From NCBI RefSeq assembly GCF_000337915.1, contig NZ_AOJE01000064.1, forward strand, positions 1 through 38,310: DNA of 38,310 nt, read 5' to 3'. Below, piece by piece: positions 1-8,516 of the stretch. The first letter of the stretch is position 1, and the number at the start of each line of letters is the position of its first letter. This DNA comes from Halorubrum saccharovorum DSM 1137 (lineage in GTDB: Archaea > Halobacteriota > Halobacteria > Halobacteriales > Haloferacaceae). The position numbers and the translations under genes are program-made. The notes under the pieces were generated by a model. The model was given only the letters and a program-made list of their open reading frames with translations. It was not told where the DNA came from and searched no databases.

Positions 1-3000
1 GTGGCTCACCGCGAACGCGCGGTACAGGTCGGAGCCGATCCGGTCCGCGATCGCCCGCGCCTCTCGCGCGTGCGCCGCGGCCTCGCCGACCTCGCCGCGC
101 TGCTCGGCGATCTCGCCGAGGTTCAACAGGACGACCGCCTCGCGGTGCTCGTCGCCCACGGTCCGGTACCCGTCCAGCGCGCGCTGTGCCTCCCGCTTCG
201 CGACCGCCAGCTCGCCGCGCCGACGCCGGGCGACCGCGAGGTTGGTCCTGACGTTCGCCTCGCCGTGGGTGTCGTCGTACGCCCTGAACAGCCCGCGGGC
301 GACGCGGTAGTGGTCGATGACCGCACCGGTGCCGTCGAGCGCGTCGAGCGCGTTCCCCGCGTCCATGAGGCTCTTCGCGATCGCGATCGGGTCGCCGACC
401 TCGGCCGCGATCGCGTACGCCCGCGAGGCCGCCTCGTAAGCGGCCTCGTAGTCGCCCGCGAAGTGGGCCGCCTGCGCCCGTCCCCGGACAGCGGCCGCGA
501 GCCCCTGCCGGTCCTCGGCCGCCGAGAACAGCGCCGCGGCGCGGTCATACCGGTCGCGCGCGGCGTCGTATTCGCCGCGGCGACGCGCCACGTCGCCGTA
601 TCCCCGCTGGCGCTCGGCCTCGTCGGCCTTTTTCGCCGGCCGCCACGCGTCGAGCGCGGCGGTCGCTCCGTCGAGGTCGCCGGCGTCGACGTACATGCGC
701 GCGACCCACTCGGGCGGCCGATCGCCGAGATCGGACGCACAGGCGTTCGGGAGGTCGATCCACGAGTAGCGGACCCGGCCGTACAGCCCCGCGAGCCGCG
801 GGTAGCGCCGCCCGACCCCGTAGAGCGCCCGCACGGCCTCGGCCGCCCACCCCTCGGGGTCGCGCTCGATCCGGTCCATCGCCGGCGTGTCGCCGTCCAG
901 CGCGCGCCGGATCCGGGACCGCCTGGCGGGCTCGTCGGCGAGCGCGAGCACCCGCGTCGCCGCCCGTCCGACTCGCCTGGCGACGACCGGCTCCGGCTCC
1001 CGTTCGAGGAGCAGCTCTAAGAACAACACCGACCACTCCTGGTGGGCCGTGCGGTCCGGATCGCTCGGCGTCGGGACGAGGACGGTGCCCGACAGCCGAT
1101 CGAGGGCCCGCCGAACCGCGCCCGGCGACGTCTCGTCACCGACGAGCGCGTACGCGAACTCCCGCACGTCGCGGATCCCCGCCACGTTGAGGAGGTTCAC
1201 GAGCACCGCGACGTCCGCGGTCGGCGGCGGCCGCTCGGTCAGGTCGCCGACCGCCGCCGAGACGGACGACTCCAGCCCCGTCTCGTGCGGCTCTCCCGGA
1301 CTTCCGCCCCGGGTTCCGTCGAGCGAGGCGGAGTCGTCGAACAGGCCGCACGTTCGCACGAGGTGGTGGACGAGGCACAGCAACTCCCCGGGACGGTCGC
1401 CCTCCGGCCGACGCACCGCATCGAGCATCGCGCCCGGATCGGCGACCGGTCGGGTGCCGGTGAGATCGCCGACGTGTTTCGCGAGCCGCTCGGCCTCGCG
1501 CTCGTCGAGCCGCGGCATCCGGACGGTCTCGATCCGCCGCCGGTACTCGAGGTTGCTCGGGCGCAGCGGGAGCGAGTCGGGGTCGTCGTACCGCTCTTCG
1601 CGCGCGTCGAACAGAAAGGAGACGTCGTCCCGGTCGGCCAGTTCGCGGGCGACGCCGACCGCGTCGGACGCGTCGGAGTCGACGGCGTCCTCGACGACGA
1701 CGAGCGCGTGTCCCTCGGCTCCGACCGCGCGCTCGCGGAGCCTGTCTGTCGCCGAGAACGGCTCTCCCTCGTCGCCGGCGCGGTACAGCACCGGTCCGCG
1801 TCCCGATCGGTGCCACCGCACGGCGGCGAGCCGGCAGACGGTGCTTTTCCCGCTCCCCGCCGGGCCGACCAGCGCGTGATCGTCGCCCGCGTCTAGCCCC
1901 TCCACCAACCGGTCGGCGATCGACCGCCGCGAGCCGTCGCAGGCCGCGGTCCGGTCAAGCACGAACCCCTCGTCGACCTCCGCGAACGACGGCGTCGCGC
2001 GGAGCGGACCGACCGGGTCCGCGTCGCGGTCGAGCAGCCCGTCGGTGAGCGCGACGAGCCCCTGCGCGGAGAGCGGATCCAGGAACGGGTCGTTGCGTCG
2101 GAACGGGGCGACAAACGCGTCGAACCGGCCGGACCCGGCCTCCCCGGCTGTCCCGTCACTCCGGCCGGGGGCTCCCTCGGCGGCCGAGGGGTCTGCGCTC
2201 CCACCGGACTCGGGGGTTCGCTCCCCTCCGCCGGCTCCGTCGTCCGGTCCGGCCCGAGCGTCCCGGAGCGCGGCAAGCTCGTCCGTCGCGTCGTGGCCCG
2301 CCTCGCAGAGGGCGCGAACGCGGTCGCGGGCCCACGCGACCGCCTCGGCATCGGTCGATTCGGCCACGCCGTGAACGCCGCCGTCGTCGTCGAACACGAC
2401 GAGGGCCGCGGTCCCGTCGGCGACGAGACAGCCGACGTCGATCCCGTCGACGACACACACCGCGGCGCCGTCGCCGGCGGCGAGCCCCCTCAGCGTGCCG
2501 GCGTAGCGCTCGCGCCCGTGCCGGTACGTGCGGTCGGTCACCGCGAGGTCGACGCTTCCCCCGTCGGCGGCGGTGCGTCGGCACCGGTCGAGCAGTCGGG
2601 GATACGGGAGCGCGGGGAGCGCGGCGGCGATGTCGTCGGCGTCTGCGAGCACCGCGTCGAGCCGCTCCAAGGGACGGTACGGGTCCGGCGCCGCGGCGCG
2701 GTAGGTCTCGGCGTCCCGCAGCGCGACCGGGGAGAGCGAGATATCGGGACCGAGCGGAGCGAGCGTCTCGCTTGCGGCGTCGACGTCCGCGGCGACCGTC
2801 AGGAACCGCCGGTAGCTCTGCGCGAGCAGGCGTCCGGTCAGGGTCGTTCGGTAGCCGTCGGTCTCGCCGGCGACGAGCCCGGCGGCCTCCAGCTCGTCGA
2901 TCGCGCGGTTGACCGTCGAGCGGGAGTGGCCGAGGTCGTCGACCAGCTCGTGTTTCCGGAGCGCCCCCTCGACGAGGCGTTCGAGGAAGTCGAGCCGGCG

Positions 3001-3036
3001 CTCGACCACCTCGACGAGTCCTGACGGCGCCTCCAT
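1..3036 (-). CDS. HTH-sensor / STAND-like NTPase / TPR fusion regulator (partial, C-terminus beyond window)
   Basis: One uninterrupted frame runs from the ATG at 3036 to the left edge (at least 1012 residues); I translated it and found no stop. Residues ~1-70 form a winged HTH (HSRSTVNRAIDELEAAGLV), followed to ~240 by a sensor-like part resembling the DUF1724-type haloarchaeal HTH regulators. A Gly/Ser-rich linker leads to a P-loop NTPase: Walker A GPAGSGKST at 391-399, Walker B LVVVED at 445-450 and a sensor-like LFDARE at 475-480. From ~783 onward there are TPR-like helical repeats rich in A, Y and R. This is the layout of STAND signalling ATPases such as MalT, but with the DNA-binding domain at the N-terminus. 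A TATA-like box at 3061-3070 supports a leaderless start at 3036. It is divergent from the dehydrogenase homologue at 3154, which it may control. Domain names rest on motif reading; the ligand is unknown. Confidence 0.85.
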   Translation of the reverse strand, partial: MEAPSGLVEVVERRLDFLERLVEGALRKHELVDDLGHSRSTVNRAIDELEAAGLVAGETDGYRTTLTGRLLAQSYRRFLTVAADVDAASETLAPLGPDISLSPVALRDAETYRAAAPDPYRPLERLDAVLADADDIAAALPALPYPRLLDRCRRTAADGGSVDLAVTDRTYRHGRERYAGTLRGLAAGDGAAVCVVDGIDVGCLVADGTAALVVFDDDGGVHGVAESTDAEAVAWARDRVRALCEAGHDATDELAALRDARAGPDDGAGGGERTPESGGSADPSAAEGAPGRSDGTAGEAGSGRFDAFVAPFRRNDPFLDPLSAQGLVALTDGLLDRDADPVGPLRATPSFAEVDEGFVLDRTAACDGSRRSIADRLVEGLDAGDDHALVGPAGSGKSTVCRLAAVRWHRSGRGPVLYRAGDEGEPFSATDRLRERAVGAEGHALVVVEDAVDSDASDAVGVARELADRDDVSFLFDAREERYDDPDSLPLRPSNLEYRRRIETVRMPRLDEREAERLAKHVGDLTGTRPVADPGAMLDAVRRPEGDRPGELLCLVHHLVRTCGLFDDSASLDGTRGGSPGEPHETGLESSVSAAVGDLTERPPPTADVAVLVNLLNVAGIRDVREFAYALVGDETSPGAVRRALDRLSGTVLVPTPSDPDRTAHQEWSVLFLELLLEREPEPVVARRVGRAATRVLALADEPARRSRIRRALDGDTPAMDRIERDPEGWAAEAVRALYGVGRRYPRLAGLYGRVRYSWIDLPNACASDLGDRPPEWVARMYVDAGDLDGATAALDAWRPAKKADEAERQRGYGDVARRRGEYDAARDRYDRAAALFSAAEDRQGLAAAVRGRAQAAHFAGDYEAAYEAASRAYAIAAEVGDPIAIAKSLMDAGNALDALDGTGAVIDHYRVARGLFRAYDDTHGEANVRTNLAVARRRRGELAVAKREAQRALDGYRTVGDEHREAVVLLNLGEIAEQRGEVGEAAAHAREARAIADRIGSDLYRAFAVSH

Positions 3037-3038
3037 TC

Positions 3039-3116
3039 GTCACCCCCGACTCGGTCCACCCGAATAACTGTTTCCTCGATCACACATTCCGTCGCGGGGT
3101 GACACAGTGGGTCACC
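3039..3116. promoter_or_regulatory. Divergent promoter region with GGTGAC/GTCACC inverted repeat
   Basis: GGTGAC at 3098-3103 and GTCACC at 3111-3116 form a 6-bp inverted repeat with a 7-nt spacer, just upstream of the rightward TATA box. A third GGTGAC half-site lies on the minus strand at 3039-3044, next to the start codon of the leftward regulator gene. This placement suits an operator for autoregulation and control of the divergent gene. The binding protein is inferred, not shown. Confidence 0.4.
3061..3070 (-). promoter_or_regulatory. TATA-like box of the regulator gene
   Basis: CAGTTATTCG on the minus strand lies 25-34 nt before the ATG at 3036, the spacing expected for a leaderless haloarchaeal transcript. 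Confidence 0.5.
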
Positions 3117-3120
3117 GGAT

Positions 3121-3128
3121 GAGAATAT
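3121..3128 (+). promoter_or_regulatory. TATA-like box of the aldehyde dehydrogenase homologue
   Basis: GAGAATAT lies 26-33 nt before the ATG at 3154. It overlaps the alternative ATG at 3127, which argues that 3154 is the true start. Confidence 0.5.
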
Positions 3129-3153
3129 GCGGGCGGCCGACCGAGAGCCGCGT

Positions 3154-4620
3154 ATGAACGGGGGAGCGACCGCGGACACGGACGGGACAGACAGGGCGGC
3201 GGCGGCGGTCGCGGACGCCCGATCCGCCGGGGCGCGACTCGCCGAGCGCGACGCCGCGGCGACGGGTCGGATCGTCGAGGCGATCGGCGAGCGACTGAGC
3301 GACCCGGAGGCGATCAGTCGCCTGGCGCTGGCGGCCGCCAACGAGACGGGACGCGGCCACCCGGGGACGAAGGGGGAGAAGATCGCGACCGCAGTCGAGG
3401 GGGCGCGAGCGCACGCCCGCGAGACCGCGACCGCGGGCGTGATCGACCGGGACGGCCCGCGTGGCGGGCTCACCGTCGCCCGGCCGGTCGGCGTCGTCGG
3501 CGTCGCGGTCCCGGCGACGCACCCGGTGGTCGTCCCCGCGGTCGTATCGCTGTACGCGCTGGCCGGGCGGAACGCGGTCGTCCTCTCGCCGTCGCCGTCG
3601 GCGGTCGAGACCTGCGACATGGTCGTCGAGGAGCTCCGACGGGCGCTCGGGGCGGCGGGGGCCCCGACCGGCGCCGTCTCGATGGTCCCCGCGCCGCCGT
3701 CGAAGCCCGGGACCGACTCGCTGTTCGAGCGCGCCGACTACGTCGTCGCGTCCGGATCCGGGACCACCGTCGCGGCCGGACAGCGCTGCGGGACGCCGAA
3801 CGCATGTGCCGGCGCCGACGGCCTCGTCTCCGTCTCCGACGGGTCGGCGTCGCCCGCGGCGGTGGCGACGCGCGTCGCGGTCGGCGCGACGTACGACTTC
3901 GGCGCTCATCCCGCCGCCGACGCCGCCGCGGTCACCGCCGAGGGGACGACGGAGCCGCTGATCGCGGCGCTCGAAGACGAGGGGGGGTACGTCCTCGACG
4001 CCGACGAGCGCGAGCGGCTTCGCGACCTGCTGACGGGCGGCGGTCCGGAAGGCCAGCGGGCGGGCGGCACGGACCCCGAGGCGGCGCGGTCGTCCCCGAT
4101 CGGTAACTCTCCGCGGTGGTTCGCGTCGGCGCTCGACCTCCCCCCGGCGGCACGGACGGCGGCGTTTCTGATCGTCGACGGGGGGGGCCTGTGCGAGGGG
4201 AGGGAGCGCGGGAAGGTCGAAGCCGTCCGTGACGACCCGCTCGCGACGCTCTCGGGAATTCCGGCGGTCGCGGTCCACGCCCGCGAGGGGTTCGGCGCCG
4301 CGCTTCGGCTGGCGGCCGACCTGGGCGGGCCGCACGCCGCCGCGGTCCACACCACTCGACAGGGACGCGTCACCCGGGCCGCGGAGCGGCTCGCTCCCGG
4401 CCGACTCGTCGTCAACCAGGCTGGCACCGCGGCGGCGGGATCGGCGCGGAACGGCTTCCCGTTCGCGCCGCTTCTCGGAGGCGGGAGCCGCGAGGGGGGC
4501 CAGCTCGACGGCGGGCTGACCGCGACCGACCTGATCGAGACGACGAGCGTCTCGGCGACGGCGGTCGGCGACCGCGCCGCGAACCGGAACGGGGCGGGGG
4601 AGACGCTTCGGGGGCCGTAG
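3154..4620 (+). CDS. Acylating aldehyde dehydrogenase family protein lacking the usual catalytic Cys
   Basis: About 488 residues. The order of motifs follows the CoA-acylating aldehyde dehydrogenases (EutE/PduP/AdhE N-domain): RPVGVVGVAVPATHPVVVP (Rossmann entry), the NAVVLSPSPSA stretch, VVASGSGTTV, and a C-terminal GRLVVNQAG...FPFAPLLGGGSREGG that parallels the family's closing FxLGxGxxGG block. In the family, the segment after these reads roughly FDNGxICASEQ and contains the nucleophilic Cys. Here the matching stretch is YDFGAHPAADAAAV and has no Cys. The only nearby Cys (NACAGADG) falls at the earlier GxGNxPV position. It may be a pseudo-enzyme or use another chemistry. I chose the ATG at 3154 over 3127 because a TATA box overlaps the latter. 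It ends directly against the stop of the convergent HD gene. Confidence 0.8.
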   Translation: MNGGATADTDGTDRAAAAVADARSAGARLAERDAAATGRIVEAIGERLSDPEAISRLALAAANETGRGHPGTKGEKIATAVEGARAHARETATAGVIDRDGPRGGLTVARPVGVVGVAVPATHPVVVPAVVSLYALAGRNAVVLSPSPSAVETCDMVVEELRRALGAAGAPTGAVSMVPAPPSKPGTDSLFERADYVVASGSGTTVAAGQRCGTPNACAGADGLVSVSDGSASPAAVATRVAVGATYDFGAHPAADAAAVTAEGTTEPLIAALEDEGGYVLDADERERLRDLLTGGGPEGQRAGGTDPEAARSSPIGNSPRWFASALDLPPAARTAAFLIVDGGGLCEGRERGKVEAVRDDPLATLSGIPAVAVHAREGFGAALRLAADLGGPHAAAVHTTRQGRVTRAAERLAPGRLVVNQAGTAAAGSARNGFPFAPLLGGGSREGGQLDGGLTATDLIETTSVSATAVGDRAANRNGAGETLRGP

Positions 4621-5484
4621 CTACAGTTCGATCCGGTCGACGATCGACCCGTTGCCGTCGCCGTCGCGGTGGGTGTTGATCGCGACCGTCCGGATCTGGT
4701 CTTCCAGCAGCGACCCCTCGATCTTCGCCTTGAGCAGGGAGTCGACCTGGTACACTCCCGCCGCGTTGTTCATCCGTATCACGACCTGCGCCGGGGTCTC
4801 TTCCCCCTCGCGCAGCGAGACGCGCTCGATCGCCTGCGAGGAGACGGTGTTGATCCCGCGCCCGCCCTCCTCGTAGGGGACCCGGGAGCGCCCGCGCTCC
4901 ATGTCGAGTCCGTCGGCGATCCGGACGACGCCGGCCTCGCGGGTCAGCGGCTGCTCCTCGGTGTGGTGACAGAGGATGGCGTGGAGCACCTCGGCCTTGA
5001 TCCGGACCCGCTCGGGGACGCCGTAGAAGGAGGGGAGGAAGTCGTCGAGGAAGTCGGCCGCGAGCGGGATCGAGTAGTACGGGTGGTCGTGGCGGTGGAC
5101 GACGTGACCGATGTCGTGGAGCGTGGCCGCGAGCGCGATGATCACCGGCTCGTCGGCCTCGTCGAGCCCCTGCTGGCGGGCCCCGTTGAACTCGACGCCG
5201 CCGGCCTTCAGTAGATCGTACAGCCGGAGCGCGCGGTCCCTGACGATCTCGACGTGTTTCGCGCCGTGGTCGTTGTACCCCTTCCGGTCGACCGGGTTGA
5301 CGTTCTGCGCCTCCAGGTACGCCGTGATCTCCGGATCCGACTCGATCCGGTCCAGCATCTCGTTGAGCCGTTCGTCGGGGAACGCGTGCTCGCGGTCGGA
5401 GTGATACTCGTGGCGGTCGGCGTCCGGGTCGGCGTCGATGTCGGCGTCGGGGTCAGTAGGGTCGGTGTCGGCGGGGTCGGTCAT
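4621..5484 (-). CDS. HD-domain metal-dependent phosphohydrolase-like protein
   Basis: 287 residues. After an Asp/Pro-rich N-terminal tail (residues ~3-24) comes an HD fold: an upstream H (NDHGAKHVEIV), the HD doublet in LHDIGH (123-127), HCHH-type histidines in AILCHHTEE (173-174) and the closing Asp in RIADGLDM (191). Together these can bind one or two metals, as in nucleotide or phosphate ester hydrolases. The substrate cannot be read from sequence. The C-terminal ~80 residues look like an additional ligand or oligomer domain. The frame extends further upstream, but only the ATG at 5484 has a TATA-like box at the right distance (5510-5518). It is convergent with the dehydrogenase homologue with no spacer. 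Confidence 0.85.
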   Translation of the reverse strand: MTDPADTDPTDPDADIDADPDADRHEYHSDREHAFPDERLNEMLDRIESDPEITAYLEAQNVNPVDRKGYNDHGAKHVEIVRDRALRLYDLLKAGGVEFNGARQQGLDEADEPVIIALAATLHDIGHVVHRHDHPYYSIPLAADFLDDFLPSFYGVPERVRIKAEVLHAILCHHTEEQPLTREAGVVRIADGLDMERGRSRVPYEEGGRGINTVSSQAIERVSLREGEETPAQVVIRMNNAAGVYQVDSLLKAKIEGSLLEDQIRTVAINTHRDGDGNGSIVDRIEL

Positions 5485-5820
5485 GAGATCGGTGGAAACG
5501 CGACGAGTAGGTAAAAGGATGTTCGTGATTGACGGGGAGGGCGCGGAGCCGCGTTCGGCGTCGGGACGCGCGACCGCTCCGCTCGGCAGTTTCGACCCGA
5601 GGCGCAATCTATAAGCGAGCCAAAGGCGCATACCCTGATGTGACCCGACCCGCGTCCTACCGCGGCTCGCCGACGCCGACAGCGACGCGGCTCTTCTCGA
5701 AAAAACGCGCGTGACTCGTCCGCCGGCGGGAGTGGCGACCCCGTCCCGGACGACCCCCGACCCGCGCGCACCGTCCCTCGACCGACTGCAGACACCGACC
5801 GGACACGGAGACACCCGCCC
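5485..5820 (+). other. 336-nt intergenic region with probable dapA leader
   Basis: No credible gene. It holds the minus-strand TATA-like box of the HD gene (5510-5518) and a plus-strand box ATCTATAAG at 5607-5615. The latter predicts transcription from about 5637, giving a leader of roughly 180 nt before dapA, unusual in this largely leaderless window. An ATG-TGA start-stop pair lies at about 5638, close to the predicted start of transcription. I saw no recognisable riboswitch. Confidence 0.45.
5607..5615 (+). promoter_or_regulatory. TATA box, probable promoter of the dap/lys operon
   Basis: ATCTATAAG is the best TATA match upstream of dapA. It is about 210 nt from the start codon, so the operon mRNA would carry a long leader. 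Confidence 0.5.
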
Positions 5821-6819
5821 ATGACAGACACCACGACGACGACACCCTACGCGACGCAGGACGAGACGGACAGAGACGCGACCGACGAGCCCTTCGAGGG
5901 CGTCTACCCGGCGATGACGACCCCGTTCACGGACGACAACGAGGTCGATCACGAGCAGCTCGCCGATAACGCCCGCTACCTCGAACGCGCCGGCGTCGAC
6001 GGGGTCGTCCCCGTCGGCTCTACCGGCGAGTCGGCGACGATGACCCACGACGAGCACGTCGACGTGATCGAGACCGTCCGCGACGCCGTCGAGGACGTGC
6101 CGGTGATCGCCGGCACCGGCTCGAACAACACCGCCGAGGCGCTCTCGCTGTCCCGGCGCGCCGCCGACGCGGGCGCCGACGGGCTCCTCCTCATCTCCCC
6201 GTACTACAACAAGCCCGAGCCCGCCGGCTTCCTGGAGCACTACCGCACCATCGCCGACGAGGTCGACCTCCCGCAGATCGTCTACAACGTCCCGGGCCGG
6301 ACGGGTCAGTCGATCTCCGTCGACGTGAGCGTCGAACTCGCCGAGCACCCGAACATCCAGGGGTACAAGGCCGCCTCGGGCGACCTGAACCTCATCAGCG
6401 AGGTGATCGAACGCACCCGAGACGAGGAGTTCGCGGTGCTCTCCGGCGACGACGGACTCACCCTTCCCGTGCTCTCGATAGGCGGTACCGGAACGATCAG
6501 CGTCGTCGCCAACGTCGAGCCCGAGCGCTCCTGTGCGATGGTCGGCGCCGCGCTCTCGGGCGATTACGACCGCGCCCGCGCGCTCCACCACGAGCTCTCG
6601 CCGCTCGTCCGCGAGCTGTTCGCCGAGACGAACCCGATCCCGGTGAAGGAGGCGATGCACGTCCGGGGCCGGGGCGGGCCCCTGGTCCGGTCGCCGCTCT
6701 CGCGGCTCTCCGGAGAGCGCCGTGAGACACTGCGCGAGCTGCTCGCCGAGTACGACGAGGCGGCTCCCGGCACCGTCGATCCCGAGGCCGTCGAGCCCGC
6801 GGCGGGGGACGCCGAATGA
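5821..6819 (+). CDS. dapA: 4-hydroxy-tetrahydrodipicolinate synthase
   Basis: 332 residues; condenses pyruvate with aspartate semialdehyde, the first committed step of the diaminopimelate route to lysine. The TIM-barrel signature is clear: GSTGE at 66-70, YNVPGRT with Tyr155 and Arg160, and the Schiff-base Lys183 in GYKAASGD. A polar, Thr-rich extension of about 25 residues precedes the usual start of the family (FEGVYPAMTTPF), so a downstream initiation site cannot be excluded, though no better start codon is present before it. It opens a six-gene operon and overlaps dapB by 4 nt. Confidence 0.97.
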   Translation: MTDTTTTTPYATQDETDRDATDEPFEGVYPAMTTPFTDDNEVDHEQLADNARYLERAGVDGVVPVGSTGESATMTHDEHVDVIETVRDAVEDVPVIAGTGSNNTAEALSLSRRAADAGADGLLLISPYYNKPEPAGFLEHYRTIADEVDLPQIVYNVPGRTGQSISVDVSVELAEHPNIQGYKAASGDLNLISEVIERTRDEEFAVLSGDDGLTLPVLSIGGTGTISVVANVEPERSCAMVGAALSGDYDRARALHHELSPLVRELFAETNPIPVKEAMHVRGRGGPLVRSPLSRLSGERRETLRELLAEYDEAAPGTVDPEAVEPAAGDAE

Positions 6820-7619
6820 GCGGCGGCGACGCCGACCTCCGGCTCGCCGTCACCGGCGCCGGCGGCCGGATGGGGCGAGAGGTGATCGAGGCGGCCGCCG
6901 ACCGCGAGGGCGTCGCCGTCGCCGTCGCGGTCAACCGCACCCCGACCGACCCGGTGGCGGGCGTCGCGGTCGAGGGTGCCGACCGACTCGACGAGCTGCT
7001 CGCCGCCGCGGAGCCGGACGCGCTCGTCGACTTCACCGGCCCCGAATCGGCGGTCGCGTACGCCGAGGCCTGCGCCGACGCCGGCGTGCCGATGGTCACC
7101 GGGACGACCGGCTTCGCGGACGCGCAGCTCGCCGGCCTCCGGGCCGCGAGCGAGGCGGTTCCCGTGCTCAAGGCGTCGAACTTCGCGCGCGGCGTCGCCG
7201 CGCTCCGCCGCGCGGTCCGGGAGGCCGCCGCCGCGCTCCCCGGCTACGACGTGGAGCTGACCGAGACGCACCACAACGCCAAGCGGGACGCCCCCTCGGG
7301 CACCGCGAAGTCGATTCTCGGCGACGTGGAGTCGGTCCGCGACGACCTCGACGAGCGCGTCCACGGCCGCGAGGGCGACGCGCCGCGCGAGGCCGGCGAG
7401 ATCGGCGTCCACGCCCGGCGCGCGGGCGACGTGACCGGCGAGCACGAGGTGCTGTTCGCCGGCAACCGCGAGTCGATCGAACTCACGCACCGCGCCGGCG
7501 ACCGCGGCGTGTTCGCCGAGGGCGCGCTCGACGCCGCCGACTGGCTCGCCGACCGCGACCCCGGCTGGTACGGGTTCGGCGACGTGCTGGACGCGGACGG
7601 CGGAGACGCTGGACAATAA
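6816..7619 (+). CDS. dapB: 4-hydroxy-tetrahydrodipicolinate reductase
   Basis: 267 residues; NAD(P)H-dependent reduction of the DapA product to tetrahydrodipicolinate. The nucleotide-binding loop TGAGGRMG is at 13-20, TGTTGF at 95-100, and the substrate-binding signature THHNAKRDAPSGTA at 151-164, all canonical. Its ATG lies within the dapA stop region (ATGA overlap), which points to translational coupling. The C-terminal tail (GDVLDADGGDAGQ) is acidic, as usual in halophiles. Confidence 0.97.
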   Translation: MSGGDADLRLAVTGAGGRMGREVIEAAADREGVAVAVAVNRTPTDPVAGVAVEGADRLDELLAAAEPDALVDFTGPESAVAYAEACADAGVPMVTGTTGFADAQLAGLRAASEAVPVLKASNFARGVAALRRAVREAAAALPGYDVELTETHHNAKRDAPSGTAKSILGDVESVRDDLDERVHGREGDAPREAGEIGVHARRAGDVTGEHEVLFAGNRESIELTHRAGDRGVFAEGALDAADWLADRDPGWYGFGDVLDADGGDAGQ

Positions 7620-7643
7620 CTTCCAGACATACACACATCGACG

Positions 7644-7651
7644 AATAAATA
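7644..7651 (+). promoter_or_regulatory. Internal TATA box before dapD
   Basis: AATAAATA sits 26-33 nt before the dapD ATG in the only real gap of the operon (57 nt), so dapD and downstream genes may have their own leaderless promoter. Confidence 0.6.
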
Positions 7652-7676
7652 CCGACACTCATCCATACACCATTCA

Positions 7677-8516
7677 ATGACGCTCGAAGCCGACGTATCC
7701 GATCTGTGGAACCGCTATCAGGAGGGGCTGACCGCCGCCGACGCGACCGACGAGGACGCGGCCGTGATCGACGAGTTCCTCGCCGCGCTGGAGGCCGGCG
7801 AGGTCCGCGCCGCCGAGAAGACCGGCGACGACGTGACCTCGTGGGAGGCCAACGAGTGGGTCAAGCGGGGCATCCTGCTCAACTTCGGCCTGCGCGAGAC
7901 CGAGGCGCGCGAGTACGGCGGCGTGACCTACCACGACGTGCTCCCGCTGCGCGACACCGACGACCTCGGCGAGCGCGGCACCCGGAACACGCCGGACGGG
8001 ACGGCGATCCGCCGGGGGGCCTACCTCGGTAGCGACTGTATCATGATGAGCCCCTCGTTCGTCAACATGGGCGCGTACGTCGGCGACGGAACCCTCGTCG
8101 ACTCGTGTGACACGGTCGGCTCCTGCGCCCAGCTCGGCGAGAACGTCAAGCTCGGCGCCAACACGCTGATCGGCGGCGTCCTCGAACCGGTCGAGGACGC
8201 GCCCGTCATTATCGAGGACGGCGTCTCGCTCGGCGCGGGCTGTCGGGTCACCTCCGGCTTCCGCGTCGGCGAGAACTCGATCGTCGGCGAGAACACGCTC
8301 CTCACGCCCCGCATCCCCGTCTACGACCTCGTCGAGGAAGACGTGATCTACGGCCACCTCCCCGCCGAGCGCCGCGCGTTCACCCGGATGGTGGAGTCAT
8401 CGGTCGGCGACCACGACCTGTTCGAGGGCGGCGCGTACAAGCCCGCGGTCGTCGCGACCCACGTCGAGGAGGAGACGCTGGAGGCGACGCGGCGCGAGGA
8501 CGCCCTCCGCGAATGA
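7677..8516 (+). CDS. dapD: 2,3,4,5-tetrahydropyridine-2,6-dicarboxylate N-succinyltransferase
   Basis: 279 residues; transfers succinyl from succinyl-CoA to tetrahydrodipicolinate, which commits this organism to the succinylase branch. The N-terminal helical part is followed from ~110 by left-handed beta-helix hexapeptide repeats (GAYLGSDCIM, VNMGAYVGDGTLVDSCDTVGSCAQLGENVKLGANTLIGGV). The family motif SFVNMGAYVG is intact. A nearby TATA box supports this start. The gene overlaps lysA by 4 nt. Confidence 0.96.
   Translation: MTLEADVSDLWNRYQEGLTAADATDEDAAVIDEFLAALEAGEVRAAEKTGDDVTSWEANEWVKRGILLNFGLRETEAREYGGVTYHDVLPLRDTDDLGERGTRNTPDGTAIRRGAYLGSDCIMMSPSFVNMGAYVGDGTLVDSCDTVGSCAQLGENVKLGANTLIGGVLEPVEDAPVIIEDGVSLGAGCRVTSGFRVGENSIVGENTLLTPRIPVYDLVEEDVIYGHLPAERRAFTRMVESSVGDHDLFEGGAYKPAVVATHVEEETLEATRREDALRE

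Noticed and set aside
4621-6660. Long minus-strand frame that would extend the HD protein far upstream
   Set aside because: It crosses the dapA gene antisense; only the part from 5484 matches the HD family, with a promoter at the right place.
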